Part shown: one piece after another, positions 45,201 through 56,224 of the stretch
How positions within the stretch are numbered: the stretch's first letter is position 1
Layout of the letters: each line of letters begins with the position of its first letter
Origin: Zantedeschia hybrid cultivar
Taxonomy: Eukaryota; Streptophyta; Magnoliopsida; Alismatales; Araceae
DNA: 64,000 nucleotides
Direction: 5' to 3'
Assembly: GCA_030544215.1 (NCBI GenBank)
Contig: JARZZO010000014.1
Coordinates: 18,758,234-18,822,233 of the forward strand
The notes under the pieces: model-generated
Told to the model about the DNA's origin: nothing
The model's database searches: none
Seen by the model: the letters and a program-made list of their open reading frames with translations, nothing else
Position numbers and translations under genes: made by a program

Positions 45201-48200
45201 TTTAAAAGACGGATTGCAAGCTGGAAGTGGGTAGGGTCATATCCGATCCTGATTCTGGTTCCAGTTCTGGTTTAAGCATCAACTATATATAGTAACCGTT
45301 CATAATTTAAAAATTAAGGAACTTTTTTTATTTTATTTTGATCCAGTTTTAGGCTGATGTAGAGTTTTTTGGTTAAAGGGGCAGTTTAGGCCCAGTTCAG
45401 GCCAAAGAAGGTCCTGTTCTGGCAATTTAAAAGTTATTTAAAGTGATATTTTACATTTTTATTGTTTAATAATTGAACTGGTTGGTTCAACATTGGAATT
45501 GATGAAACTGGACTCGATCAGGCCAGTTCTGATCCAGTTCACTCGGTTCCACTCCGAATAGAGCCATGGTTCCCTGTCAAAACAACCTGCAGCTTTATTG
45601 TGGATGGTGGGACTTCATAGCCATTGGCTAAGCAATTGTGCATTAGGAGGATCTCGCATGCAAGACTGCCAACCTGTGGATGGCTATCTTGTCTCTTGTT
45701 GACCTCAGGATCTGCCTATCTGTGAGTCTGTGACCAGTCGTCTCATTTCTTGGATAGTCTTAGGGCAGAGTGCTGCCTTTGTGGAGAGGAGGAGGAACCT
45801 ATGGATCACATGTTTGTTTGATGCTCTACCACCCATGAAATATGGCAGCAGATTGTTGACAATGTTCACATGGCCTCACATATTAGGTGGAGGGCTTGCT
45901 TTTGGGATGGAACTGGAACTAGGCCCTCGAGGGGGACCACACTGTGTGGTGGTTGATTCTCCATGTTACACTACATCGTACTTGGAGTGAGAAGAGTGTA
46001 AGGATTTTTAGAGGGGAAACCAAAGATGTTAACTTTACATCTGACAGGGTTCAGGATTGGGCACAACTTTTTTTTAACTTAGATGAATTTCTTTGTAAAT
46101 TGGATGAACGTAAGCCTTCTCTTGTCTTTTGGGGGGAGTCGAGTGTAGCACACCTCCCTCTTGTGGACTCATTTGTCATAGGGAGATCTTTTGAGAGCTT
46201 ACAGTAAAAAAACTTGTACATTCTCCTTTTTCCCTATTTAATAAACTATGGTATTATCTATTTTCCCTTTTTTGAAAGTATTTGCCTAATGCCTTCGGTT
46301 GGAGGTTTCTCAGAACTGATTGAGCTGTTAAATGGAATGCATCAATGAAAGCATGCATTTGCCAATTTGTTGTTGTACCTGCAGCTTCAACAATTAGATT
46401 TCACTGTGTTGCATCACTTGTGAAGCAGTAACAAGGCTATGCTCAACTGCTCACATGAGGAGGTGTTTCTTACCAGAGACACGGATATGTAAGAAGCTGA
46501 ACAAAAAAGTGATGATACTATCTGCTGTATATAAGTTATGAATATGCATGCCTTCTGATGACCCAAATGAAGAATTTTGGCTAAGATGGAAGGTATCTAT
46601 ATAAGGCTTAGCAGTCGTTTGCATGTTATCTGTACTCCAGCTGCAAATGCAGCTGCCAACAGTACAATCAGCCAATCGTGTTTCTTGACTGGCCCTCTCA
46701 GATCTGCTAACCATCCCAACTCCTTCTGTATAGTGGTTCATTGTTGGAAATGGAACATTTTTAGAAATCTTCACCAGGTACTTTTGGGTTATCATAGAGG
46801 AAAAGTACTGCCAATGCCAAAACAATTCTAATTATACATAACAATGTGAATGCCCGAGTCCGTGAATGCCTAGTTACATTCTAAATCCCATCAGACAATG
46901 GAAAGTGAGCATCTGATTTCATATCGATCCTAAACAGTTGTTCGCTTTCACAGGTCAAGCTCTCTGACTATATTGGCAAGAAATATGTGATTCTATTTTT
47001 CTACCCACTGGATTTCACTTTTGTTTGTCCGACTGGTAAGGTTTGCTCTACTACTCAAATTTAGTAAATTTTCATCGGAATTGCAATTCTATATGCTGGA
47101 TATTGATTCACTTTTTCCATCACTGCACTGCAGAGATAACTGCTTTCAGTGACCGATATGAAGAGTTTGAGAAGCTTAACACAGAAGTATTGGGTGTTTC
47201 GATTGACAGTGTGGTAAAATGATTATCTTTGATTAACATGAAATTATTTCCTTGCCTTTCTTCTATAAAGTATGCTGTCTTCTTGCTGTCGTATGGTTTT
47301 TGCTGGTTGCCAGGTGAAAGTAAACCAACTGAGAAATACGAGTTTATGATGAAATAATCCAAGAATATGCTAATAATCAATTTTATTATCTTTTATATTT
47401 TCAAGAATTAGTTTGCTGCTGAGCATTCTAGAAGGGGTACTGATTTTTCTTCCTTTGCACCTTCATATACACTAACTTTTCCCACAAGTAAAGAATCCGT
47501 AGCATCTGATTGATAAAATCAAGATTACATGATGAATCATCGAGAATCTATCCCCAGATTAGTCAAAACCAAAGTCTTCTTTGGTCCTATATAGCATATG
47601 CCAAAGTCTAGATGTGCTAGCAATAAAGAAAAATGATAATTCAGAGGATATGTTCCATGTGTTATTTCAGTAGTCAGGACATTTCATTTTGTAACCGTTA
47701 TATTCTTAAGTTCACGATACCAGTAATTAAGCCACTGTGGTGGTCTGATGTTACATAAGTAAAATGGCAGTGTTCATGAATGACACGTTTTTAGAATTAA
47801 ACATGTAAAGGTTTGATCCTTGACATTGTTTATATTCATGAACAGAGAGGACCCTAGCTACGCAGCATTTGGAAAGATTTCATGACCCAGAAAATGCACT
47901 TCTCTTTTGTTGTGTTGCAGAAAGACAGTTACTTTGGGCACATGCCAACATGAAAGATGAGGGAGAAACTATACGATTCTTTGTCATTTTTTCTGTTCTG
48001 CTAGATTATGGAGTTCTCTCATTGATAAAGTTGTCTAGCATTTGAAATTAAAAAATGTGTCTTTTCATATTTTTTTCTTCTGTCATGAGTTCATCGAATT
48101 AATTACAATTCTAACTGTTGTCTACACATTGTGTTCAGTTCTCTCATCTTGCATGGATTCAAACAGATAGGAAATCTGGAGGCCTTGGGGACCTCAAGTA

Positions 48201-49460
48201 TCCATTGGTCTCTGATGTGACCAAGTCAGTTGCCCAGTCATATGGAGTATTGATTCCCAATCAGGTATTTTCTATAGCTTTCCCATGCAATTGATGGCTG
48301 AACAGAGGAATCAATAAAGATATTGTTGATTTATCAAAGACTTTGTGTTGATTCCTGGTTAGCCATTCTCTTTCTCTAATTCTCCTTGCTTTTTGTACTC
48401 AATATAGAGATTCACAATCGTCTTTTCAAGATGATGTTTTAAATTTGAAAAGTGCTTATGAAAACATGATTTAATAAAGAATGTATGTTTTGACATCCAC
48501 AAATCAATTCTTGTCGTCTAAATGCTAAAATTGAAGAGCTCGGGAAATCTTTACTTGTGTTTACTTATATTATGGATATTGCAGGGGATTGCATTACGTG
48601 GGCTCTTTATCATTGACAAGGAAGGAGTTATTCAGCATTCCACTATTAACAATCTTGCCATTGGACGAAGTGTTGATGAAACATTGCGAACACTTCAGGT
48701 AAGTGAGGAATTTACTGCAATCAATACTTTTACGAGTTTCCTTAGGTGAAATTTGCATGCAGAGAACATGGATGTCTATGGGCCTTTCGTGCAGTGATAT
48801 TCTGATGATTCATCAGAGTTCCCATCCATTTTCTTGTTATTATTGTTAGAATTATCATGGTTATGATTTATTAGTATAATAGGACAATAATTATGTGATG
48901 AGCTTCAGTTATCATGACCTTTTATATTGTTTGTGCTTTCCTGATGCATAAGCACCAAAACTTAGTGCAGAATTGGTCTGAACTGATCATTGTTGCCCAT
49001 GTTTTTTTTTTTTAATACTTTTGTTGACTTTTAAGTTCCTTTTCCTGTACACTAAGAAAAATGGAGGATTGGATTCATTGGACAACCAAAAGGTGCCATT
49101 CCTTTGCAATTTTTTTTTCTTCTCTCTCCCATACATGCTACTGCCCTCAAGGGGAAGAGGGAATGACTATACTGAACAATTGAAAATTTTGCCTGATGTG
49201 GAGACATGTTTGGCCAGGAATTTATCAAGTGAGAGCATGCATTATTTCTGTTGTGTATAATAGAATCACAGTCAGGACTTGGCATTACAACACATTTTCC
49301 ATAGGATATTGTTTTGATTCCACTTTCGTTCCTTGCCTATCAGGCATTGCAGTATGTCCAGGAGAACCCTGATGAAGTTTGCCCAGCAGGATGGAAGCCA
49401 GGAGACAAGTCTATGAAGCCAGACCCAAAGCTCAGCAAAGAGTACTTCGCAGCTGTCTAA
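42298..49460 (+). CDS. BAS1: Chloroplast 2-Cys peroxiredoxin (BAS1 type), seven exons
   Basis: This thiol peroxidase reduces H2O2 and alkyl hydroperoxides in the chloroplast stroma, recycled by NTRC or thioredoxin. Exons: 42298-42522, 42818-42892, 46954-47035, 47134-47213, 48139-48264, 48585-48698 and 49344-49460, all with GT/AG introns and consistent phase, giving 272 residues (Arabidopsis BAS1 is 266). Residues 1 to about 74 are a Ser/Ala/Arg-rich transit peptide. The mature part has DFEAEAVFD, the peroxidatic Cys125 in [42 protein letters not shown], resolving Cys247 in DEVCPAGW, and the C-terminal YF (KEYFAAV). GGLG plus YF mark the overoxidation-sensitive eukaryotic type. All key residues are intact, with no frameshift. 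Exon 1 is much more GC-rich than the rest. Intron 2 (4.06 kb) is swollen by retroelements. Confidence 0.98.
43131..43300 (+). mobile_element. Au-type SINE in peroxiredoxin intron 2
   Basis: The sequence follows the plant Au SINE. An A-box region gaagccttggtgcaatgataagg is followed by a B-box-like ggtcacgggctcaaaacc, the diagnostic ggaaacagcctctttgcaaaaagcaaggg (in parts), and an end gagccttgtgg-like 'gaaccttgtgg...gctgaccttt'. TSD unclear. Confidence 0.75.
43684..44135 (-). mobile_element. 5'-truncated LINE in peroxiredoxin intron 2, antisense, with TSD
   Basis: A 16-bp direct repeat AAAARAAGGGAAGGCA (43668-43683 and 44136-44151, one mismatch) flanks an insert that starts, on the plus strand, with a short T-run (the oligo(A) tail in reverse). 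The minus strand encodes the last part of an L1 ORF2 ([42 protein letters not shown]). This is a 5' truncation. Confidence 0.88.
44326..44611. repeat. 143-bp tandem duplication in peroxiredoxin intron 2
   Basis: Copies at 44326-44468 and 44469-44611 share ctacaattgaatgtaaaat, gaaagggagagggaagagtg, tcaatggtcaaataagt and gaaagtggccttc. The second copy runs into the second Au SINE. Confidence 0.85.
44602..44757 (+). mobile_element. Second Au-type SINE in intron 2
   Basis: It matches the copy at 43131 through gataaggttgc, ggtggtcacgagttcaaac, ggaaacagcctct and gagccttgtggcgttaggctgccctt. It lacks part of the 5' A-box region. Confidence 0.7.
45640..46276 (+). mobile_element. LINE 3' fragment in peroxiredoxin intron 2, sense
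   Basis: The translation shows the zf-RVT tail of an L1 ORF2 split over frames. [20 protein letters not shown] segment lies near 45775-45815. In the frame at 45944-46207 it reads [25 protein letters not shown] and [17 protein letters not shown]. The 3' end 'attttcccttttttgaaag' (46258-46276) is the usual plant L1 terminus. The 5' boundary is uncertain. Confidence 0.75.
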
Positions 49461-49510
49461 TGATTGGCACCAAACGGGCTGCTTGTATGAATTTCATTGC
49501 TTGTTATAGT

Positions 49511-49594
49511 GGGATCTTGAGTGTAATAGAAACATCTATGGTTTTAACAAGCGGGATCTTGAGTGTAATAGAAACATCTATGGTTTTGATAAGT
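49511..49594. repeat. 42-bp tandem duplication in peroxiredoxin 3' UTR
   Basis: Two copies, gggatcttgagtgtaatag through atctatggttttaacaagc/gataagt, lie between the stop codon and the poly(A) signal. Confidence 0.92.
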
Positions 49595-49601
49595 TGAGAT
49601 G

Positions 49602-49607
49602 AATAAA
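49602..49607 (+). promoter_or_regulatory. Poly(A) signal of peroxiredoxin
   Basis: AATAAA lies 142 bp after the stop codon. Confidence 0.6.
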
Positions 49608-49619
49608 ATGTTTTGCCAT

Positions 49620-51500
49620 CACCTGTTTGCACGTCGAGCTGTATTCAACTTCTGTAGCATAGAGATTGTATGGAGTTTTTCTTATTTGCCCTGCTTTTCT
49701 CATCATGGTATCCGTTGAGATGATTTTGCCATTTTAAAGTCCAACAGGGGGAAGAAACTTAAAAAAACTGGTCACCGTTCCTCTTCATGAGCTGTGGATT
49801 GAGGAGGATTCATGTTGGTGAGGCATCCGTCTCTTCACTCTATCGGCAGTTTGGTTTGTGGCATCGTGCGAGTAACCAAACTTGCGATGATATGCAAGCT
49901 TTGCCAAATTCAGTTTTTACCCTAAGAAATCGGCACGATTAGGGATTTCTTCTGTTTTAGGGAGGTGTGGTGCTGCAATAATGTCTTTTATTCATTCTAA
50001 TCATTTGCAAGCCTGCTCCCATTTGCTGGAGCTGCCTTGCCTACGAAGGAGAGAATATTGATAGATCCGCTGCCTTTTATATCCAGATGATATATCATAT
50101 TCTTGATTTCCTTCGTTGCATTAAATTTACCAAATCTGAAGTAGTCTTTGCATCCGTTTTTAGAAACTCATTCTCACTTAAACTGAGGAACGAGTTCACT
50201 TAAAATGTATTTGGTAACTTTTCTAAGAAAACCTTCTGGGAAAGAAGAGAAGCCTTCTTCTCATATTCAGAATGTCTTCTTTCAAAAAACTATCACTTCC
50301 TTCAGAGTTAACATTATCTTTAAAAGAATATTCTTAATTAAGTTAAAAATGGATAGCCAAGTAAAATTCTCATTTTAACAACGAAGGATGGTGAGTGCCC
50401 TTTTACTTCCTATAATGAAGAATGGTAAGGAGTTTTCACGAATAGATGCCAAGGGTAGTACGTAGTAAGGCATGCATTGAAAATGATTTTATTAATGCAT
50501 GCCTATTTTTAAAAATTATTTTTCAACTTTTGTTTGAGATGTAGACGAGAATAACTCTGAAAAGGTTCACCCGGTAGACAGTTGCAAGTAGGGATGCAAA
50601 TGGTAATTGATAACTCGTTTATTCTACCAACTGTTAGTTTATAACTCAGTTAACAGATATTTTCTAAACCGTCATGCATAGCAGATAGGTTAATGACTAC
50701 ACATCTGTTCTAAACCAAATGCATATGGTATATATTAAGGATCCAGTTATCTGGTCGACCATTAGCCTATAGGATAGTTAAGAGACAGTCTTACTATGCT
50801 GATAACATGATGGATAAGGTCGCGCATCCATATTGAATCTGCACCAGCATTCCTAATTGCACAGATCACTATTATTTTGACATGCTCATTTCTACATTAC
50901 ACATCATGCCGAGTTCACGGCTTACCGATGCAATTCATAATCTTCAATTGTCCACCAAAATAAATTATTTCAGGAAAGAAATTCTCAGCAGCAGTTGCGG
51001 TAAGTTGAAAAGATTGCAGAAAATAAAACATATGAAGAGTCCAGAATGAAGACTCGGCAAATAGACAGCAGTCAATTTACACAAGGAGCTGATTTGGGCT
51101 CCCCCTTATTGTTGATATCCGGACAACGCCTACCCTCTGCTTTAGACAAAAAACAGAGAGAAACCTATCACGTTTTACCCTGTATACGTTGTCAAAAGTA
51201 AACGGTACCCACATTCTAAAAGTAAAAGAAAGAACTAATATGGATCCGATATACCATGCATAGAACTGCTGAGAATTTCAAGATTTCGATAAATTGTGGA
51301 TGCAATGGAACTATTTATTAACAACTCAAAAATCTACGTGAAGCATAGTCCAATGTAGATACATGTTATTTTGGATAAAGGTCAAATAATACTAAGAGGA
51401 TGGATACACACCACAGAGCCTATCGGCTTGTTGTCGCAAGTGGATGCCTATGGCTTATCACAAGATGCAGGCATCTCATCCTCTTGAAAACAGCCACTAA
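49620..51500. other. No gene recognised
   Basis: Intergenic DNA between the peroxiredoxin and the minus-strand ORF at 51.5 kb. No supportable gene. Confidence 0.5.
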
Positions 51501-51506
51501 AATATC

Positions 51507-52087
51507 TCATCTTAACAGGCGGGCAAGATCAGGATCATCCAAGTCCACATCCAACCACCCATACAGTTGCATGTACTCGATGTAATGGTCGGGGGGCCTA
51601 ATTGCAGGCTGATCTTCGACAGTGAAACCGTGAATCCTTTCAAGATCTCGGGCAAGCCATTTCACAAATGCTCTGTCTAGTGGAGGCATGACCTTCACTA
51701 GAATCTCTTCTTTCTCTTCTGTTGCAGGTTTGTTTCCCATTCCGAAGCTTAGTGGAGGCATGTCCTCCACTCGAATCTCTTCTTTCTCTTGTGTTGCAGG
51801 TTTGTTTCCCATTCTGAAGCTTAGTTTTCCTACACCCTGCTTGCGTCGAATAGAAGCCCCAAAAAGGGTAAGTGATGATCGTCCGACAATTTCTTTTAAT
51901 AAAACCTTGTACCACCTGTAGCTGAAATACAAGGCTAGTGACAGAGAGAACAAGCCAACTGATGATCTTCTGATAAATTCTTTGATTAAAAATGTATCGA
52001 TCTGTGGCCGATGAAACACAAGTCCAGCACACACAGAGAGAGAGAGAGAGAAAGCGAGCGCAAGTGTGGGTCCTTTGATAAATTCTT
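51507..52087 (-). CDS. Uncharacterised repeat-containing plant protein, 5' end disrupted or spliced
   Basis: I do not recognise the family by name. The minus-strand frame is open from the MITE edge to a stop at 51507. The C-terminal part (RAFVKWLARDLERIHGF; RPPDHYIEYMQLYGWLDVDL; DDPDLARLL) looks like a real conserved domain. Before it are two 24-residue repeats (LSF-MGNKPAT-EKEEI-V--MPP), encoded by 72-bp direct repeats. The N-terminal portion has two hydrophobic segments (ALAFSLSLSVCAGLVF and VGLFSLSLALYFSY) that may be membrane spans, or may be unspliced intron: pyrimidine-rich CAG acceptor-like sites precede each EFI-type block. No ATG starts this frame; a TTG inside the MITE would be artificial. 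The true N-terminus therefore lies upstream through splicing, or is lost. Confidence 0.5.
51676..51822. repeat. 72-bp coding tandem repeat
   Basis: Two copies of gtggaggcatg-cct-cact-gaatctcttctttctct, followed by gttgcaggtttgtttcccat, encode the duplicated 24-residue unit of the minus-strand ORF. Confidence 0.9.
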
Positions 52088-52600
52088 GGGGTTTTTGCAA
52101 ATAGCCCCCTAAAGAATGCCATATTTGTGGATAACCTCCTGTATATTTTGTATTTGCATATAACCCCCTTAACTATGGTGTTGTTTGATATAACCCACTC
52201 AACTATGTGGGCTTATTTTGAATTTCACTTAAATTAAAATATTATTACCTACAATATGTAAAAGCTATTAAATAAAAATATTAATAATATCTTCAATTAA
52301 AATACATACATCTCACAAAAAAAAAAATCACATAAACATCTACTCATAAGCTTCTTATATTTATATAACAAAAAAAAATAGTTCTACTTTTATGCGGAGT
52401 AAAAATATTTTAATTCAGGTAAAATTCAAAACAAATCACTTAAGGGAGTTATATGTAAACACCCCCAAAGTTTAGGGGGTTACATACAAATATGAATCAT
52501 GCAGGGAGTTATCTATAAATATCGCTAAGGGGTTATTTGCAAAAACCCTTAAATTCTTTAATAAATATCAGCTCGTAGCTGAGTGAAACAGCACAGAGAG
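51886..52600. repeat. Repeated acceptor/exon-like units, 87-105 bp
   Basis: The word taaattctt (or aatttctt) recurs at 51888, 51974, 52079 and, past the MITE, 52550. On the minus strand each is preceded by a pyrimidine tract and CAG, and encodes IKEF/KEI. The distance between the middle copies is 105 bp (35 codons). A (GA)n run lies at 52029-52051. Confidence 0.6.
52088..52549. mobile_element. Mutator-type MITE, 462 bp, 9-bp TSD
   Basis: Terminal inverted repeats of about 21 bp, (G/A)GGGTTTTTGCAAATA(G/A)CCCC, are followed by related subterminal sequence. The 9-bp target duplication TAAATTCTT (52079-52087 and 52550-52558) is exact and typical of Mutator-like elements. No ORF. It is inserted at the 5' side of the minus-strand ORF. 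Confidence 0.92.
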
Positions 52601-54290
52601 CTCAGAGTGAAGTTCCATTCCCTAATGGTCCATCTAAACAATGATGTACAGTAGAGATGCAATATAACAATACAAACAACTAGACAAGTCCACAATTTCT
52701 TTTCCCACAAAATATCTTCAAACTAATTACAGAGATCTATTCAAAAGTCAAAATGTTCATTTCAAAGAACAATTTATTTTGAGGATGCCCAATGATTTTC
52801 ACAATCACAGATTCTGAAAAAAAAAATCAATAAGGATTTCCAAGGTCCAACCATTTGTCCATTTCAATGGTCCATCAGTATCATTCACCTGACGTGTGAT
52901 GTAAGGATATGATTCACGAAAGGATATGATGCATGACTCAAAAAAATCTTTACTTGTACCAATCAAATACTCCAAGAAATCAATTAACACCCAAAATGAA
53001 CAACACTATGCAATATTAATATCCAACCCAATACAGATTATCACTTCTCTTGGGTGGAGGAAACACCACATAAATTGGCATAGAGAAACAGTTTCACAGT
53101 ATAGGAAATGCAAGGATCTACACGCTCTCAGGATTCTTAGTCATTGTCACCAAAGGTTGACTCAAGACCTACGCCAAGAGAATTCTTCAAGGGTTTCAGT
53201 CCCTAATATCAACACATAACTGCTAGCCTATGACAATAGACTGATTGTCTGAAGATTCTTTAAATGCCTTTAACTAATATCATAACAAAAGGCTGAGAAC
53301 TTTGATAAAGTGCTCTCATGTGAATTGCATGAACTGACAAAAGTATTATTCTGAAGATCAGTTACCTATTATAGCCTTATTTTTCCATGCAGCAATTGCA
53401 CATAAAAACATGAACCATTAAAGGTTCTATGCACCACTAAATTGTGTAAAAGAAAAAAAATCAGTTGTACATTGGTGATGACAGTAAGGCTCACAAAAAA
53501 TATTCAAAAGAATGTTGAGGATCGGGGAACAGAAACTGAGGCCAGTAAAAGAATAAGCACTTTCCTATCCATACTACAACTTGTCTGGATTCTTTTACTT
53601 GTTCCCTTTTGAGGTGAGGGGAAGAGGATTGACTGAGAGATGCTTGAATTACTCCAAATAAAGATAACAGATTAGTTTATAAGGCAACAGAGAAGGCTGC
53701 CACAGAAACAATTGAAGGTGAATGCCAGAAGTTCTTTTGAGATGGTGGATATAGAACATTAAACAGAAAACCTATACTTTATCACTCATTCTTTTGAAAG
53801 TTGATAGTACCACTAAATTGTATTAATGAAAAGAAAGAGTATATGTTGATTTATCACTCATACATGTCTTATTAGACGAACATCAGTGAGATGCAAGAAT
53901 TACAGAGTAACTGGAAAATTTTGTGTGCATCATGGAAAACAGATTATGGGATAAAATCATGGTACATAAAGTATTTAGTTCAAAAAATTCACTGGATGAA
54001 TTGACAAATCTCTTTTAGCTTAAAACGCATTGTTTATGCTTCCAAATTCCAAATCTCTTTCAGCTTAAAAGGCATTGTTTATGTTCCAAATTCTCATAGT
54101 AACCTAATGGTTTGTATATTCAACAAAATGACAAAATACATCCCTGAAGGATGTTTCTTATCATGCTTTCAAAGTTGCACCAGATACATGGCCTTTGGGC
54201 TAACGCATTTTACTTTCCAAGCTACATGACGCAGCATAATCCAGCTGCATCAAAACATAACTTCAATGTAGCAGCATGGTGCACAAATCA
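52600..54290. other. No gene recognised
   Basis: Only short ORFs without recognised domains. A 45-bp direct duplication (54006-54050, 54051-54094) is present. Confidence 0.5.
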
Positions 54291-54309
54291 GGTTAGCCCC
54301 GCAATGGTT

Positions 54310-54860
54310 AAAATTGTGTTGAAACCTATCTTCAGAGGACATTGGATCTCCCCATATGGAGTTGTTGAATTGGAAGCCCAATTTCAACATGGTATCAGAA
54401 CCGGTACTGAATGTCTGGGCACTGAAACATAGTCAACTCCTAAGTGTGCACATTGCCCTGCCAGTATAAGGGGTCCTGAGCATATCCACTACCACATGGT
54501 TTTTTAAGCAGGGCTGGCAATGAGCCGAGCCCAGCCGAGCCTAGCTATGCTAAATTCGAGCTCAGCTCGACAGTAAAAATTGAAGCTCGAGCCAGCTCGA
54601 GCCATAAAACAAGCCTAAAGCTAAGTCGATCTTGGGCTCAACAGGAAAAACTAGGACTCAAGCCAAGCTGAGCCCAGCTTGCAGAAGCCGTCGGCCCATT
54701 ACATTTTGTGGAGCCAGTGCCAAGCTTGCAGGGGAAATAGGCCCATTAGATTTTGCATTCCCAGACCCGTCTGAAAGAACAGGCCCATTTTATAGGCCCA
54801 AACCCCTGGCAGGCCTAGACCATGGAGGAACCAACAGGTGCAGCATGCAGTCCTCTTTAT
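54310..54860 (+). other. Retroelement-like debris
   Basis: At 54387-54404 'caacatggtatcagaacc' looks like an LTR end followed by a tRNA-Met primer-binding site. From 54510 a 'gagccgagcccagccgagcc' / 'gctcgagccagctcgag' repeat-rich stretch follows, of a type common in plant dispersed repeats. No boundaries could be set. Confidence 0.3.
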
Positions 54861-55277
54861 AGACAGACCTGGCGGGACGAATGTCAAATCCATTAAGGCC
54901 TTAAGGTTGGACACAAAGTGAATGCGAGGGAAGATGGATAAATTTCAGGAAGTCAGTCTGCATTGCGCAAGACAATAGAGAAGGTGGGGGCAAGAGAAAG
55001 AAATAGAAAAGAGACATGGGCATCCACACAATTTTCTTCAGTCTGTCTGAGCTTTTCTATCTAGCCACAATTTTCCTCTTGCAACCCTCAAGACCATTCT
55101 TTTATACAAATAGTTAAACCCCAACTGTGCCCGGTGTGAGGGAGTGGACACAATTAGGATTCGTCAACTCGAGGGTAGACGCTAGACAGGAGACTCTTCA
55201 CGAAATGCTTCCCCTTCCCCATGTCCACCAGTTTTCACCAAAATAGGATAAGTTAATTACAGTGATGCAAGAAATCC

Positions 55278-55900
55278 TCTTATAAATTACAAAATCCGGG
55301 TGTTGAGTTTGAAGGGCGCAAGATCAAAAGTACTGGCCACAACTGAAATTAACCGATGTAAGACTATTATATAGTCGTTCCAACAAAATCCGGGTGTTGA
55401 GTTTGAAGGGCGCAAGATCAAAAGTACTGGCCACAACTGAAATTAACCGATGTAAGACTATTATATAGTCGTTCCAACACTCCCCCTCACGGCCAAGATT
55501 GGCCGTGAAAATTAGATAAGAGGAGGCGGCACAAATTAGAAGATAAATTTGAGAAGATAAAGTGCTCTAATACCATCTTACAAACTACAGAACCCGGGTG
55601 TTGAGTTTGAAGGGCCCAAGATCATAAGCACTGGTCACAACTAAAATTAACCGATGTAAGATTATTATATAATTGTTCCAACACTCCCTTTCACGGCCAA
55701 GATGGACTGTGAAAATTAGATAAGAGGAGGCGGTGCAAATTAGAAGATAAATTTGAAAAAATAAAGTTGAGCCAGCCCCTACTCTGACACCATCTTACAA
55801 ACCACAAAACCCAAGTGTTGAGTTTGAAGGGCCCAAGATCATAAGCACCGGCCACAACGGAAATTAACCCACATAAAACTATTATATAGTCGTTCCAACA
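55278..55900 (-). mobile_element. Tandem TRIM-like LTR element (four LTR copies, two interiors)
   Basis: Four copies of a 108-bp LTR lie at 55278-55385, 55386-55479 (lacking the first 14 bp), 55576-55683 and 55793-55900. Two short interiors (55480-55575 and 55684-55792) separate the last three. On the minus strand each interior begins with a primer-binding site (TGGTATTAGAGC or TGGTGTCAGAGT, near tRNA-Met) and ends with a purine tract GTGAGGGGGAG or its variant. The whole block is flanked by one 5-bp repeat AATCC (55273-55277, 55901-55905). No ORF. This is a terminal-repeat retrotransposon in miniature in multimeric form. Confidence 0.88.
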
Positions 55901-55919
55901 AATCCAATCAGGATGGTTG

Positions 55920-56180
55920 GATTCGTATTACCATAAATTACTGCAATGCGATGGATGGGCCTCAGTTAATCTTGTGCGAGTTGCAGAAGAGAAGAGTGTT
56001 TCTCTTCCAATGATCCATCGAGCCAAATTCGATGAAAACAAGAATGGCACAACGAAAAGAAAAAAAGGTCTCACCTTTTTGCCGACCCATGAACAGGGAG
56101 GCGTTGTGAAAGAGGAAAGCCGCATGCCGTTTTACACAATCCAACAAGAACCCAACTTTTAACCGCGGCCTAGTTTCTTC
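55920..56180 (-). other. Possible exon fragment, unidentified
   Basis: On the minus strand a frame reads VGFLLDCVKRHAAFLFHN then ASLFMGRQK up to a donor-like AAAAAG|GTGAG at 56075. It could be a second exon after the GC island just upstream on the same strand, but I recognise no protein. The plus-strand ORF (55917-56162) is equally unconvincing. Confidence 0.2.
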
Positions 56181-56224
56181 CAAATACTAATAATAAATAA
56201 GGAAGGATGCTGGATTTTGGTGTT

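Noticed and set aside
53000..54432. ORFs of 90-100 codons (52926-53219 and 54151-54432)
   Set aside because: No domain; the second runs into an LTR-end/PBS-like sequence.
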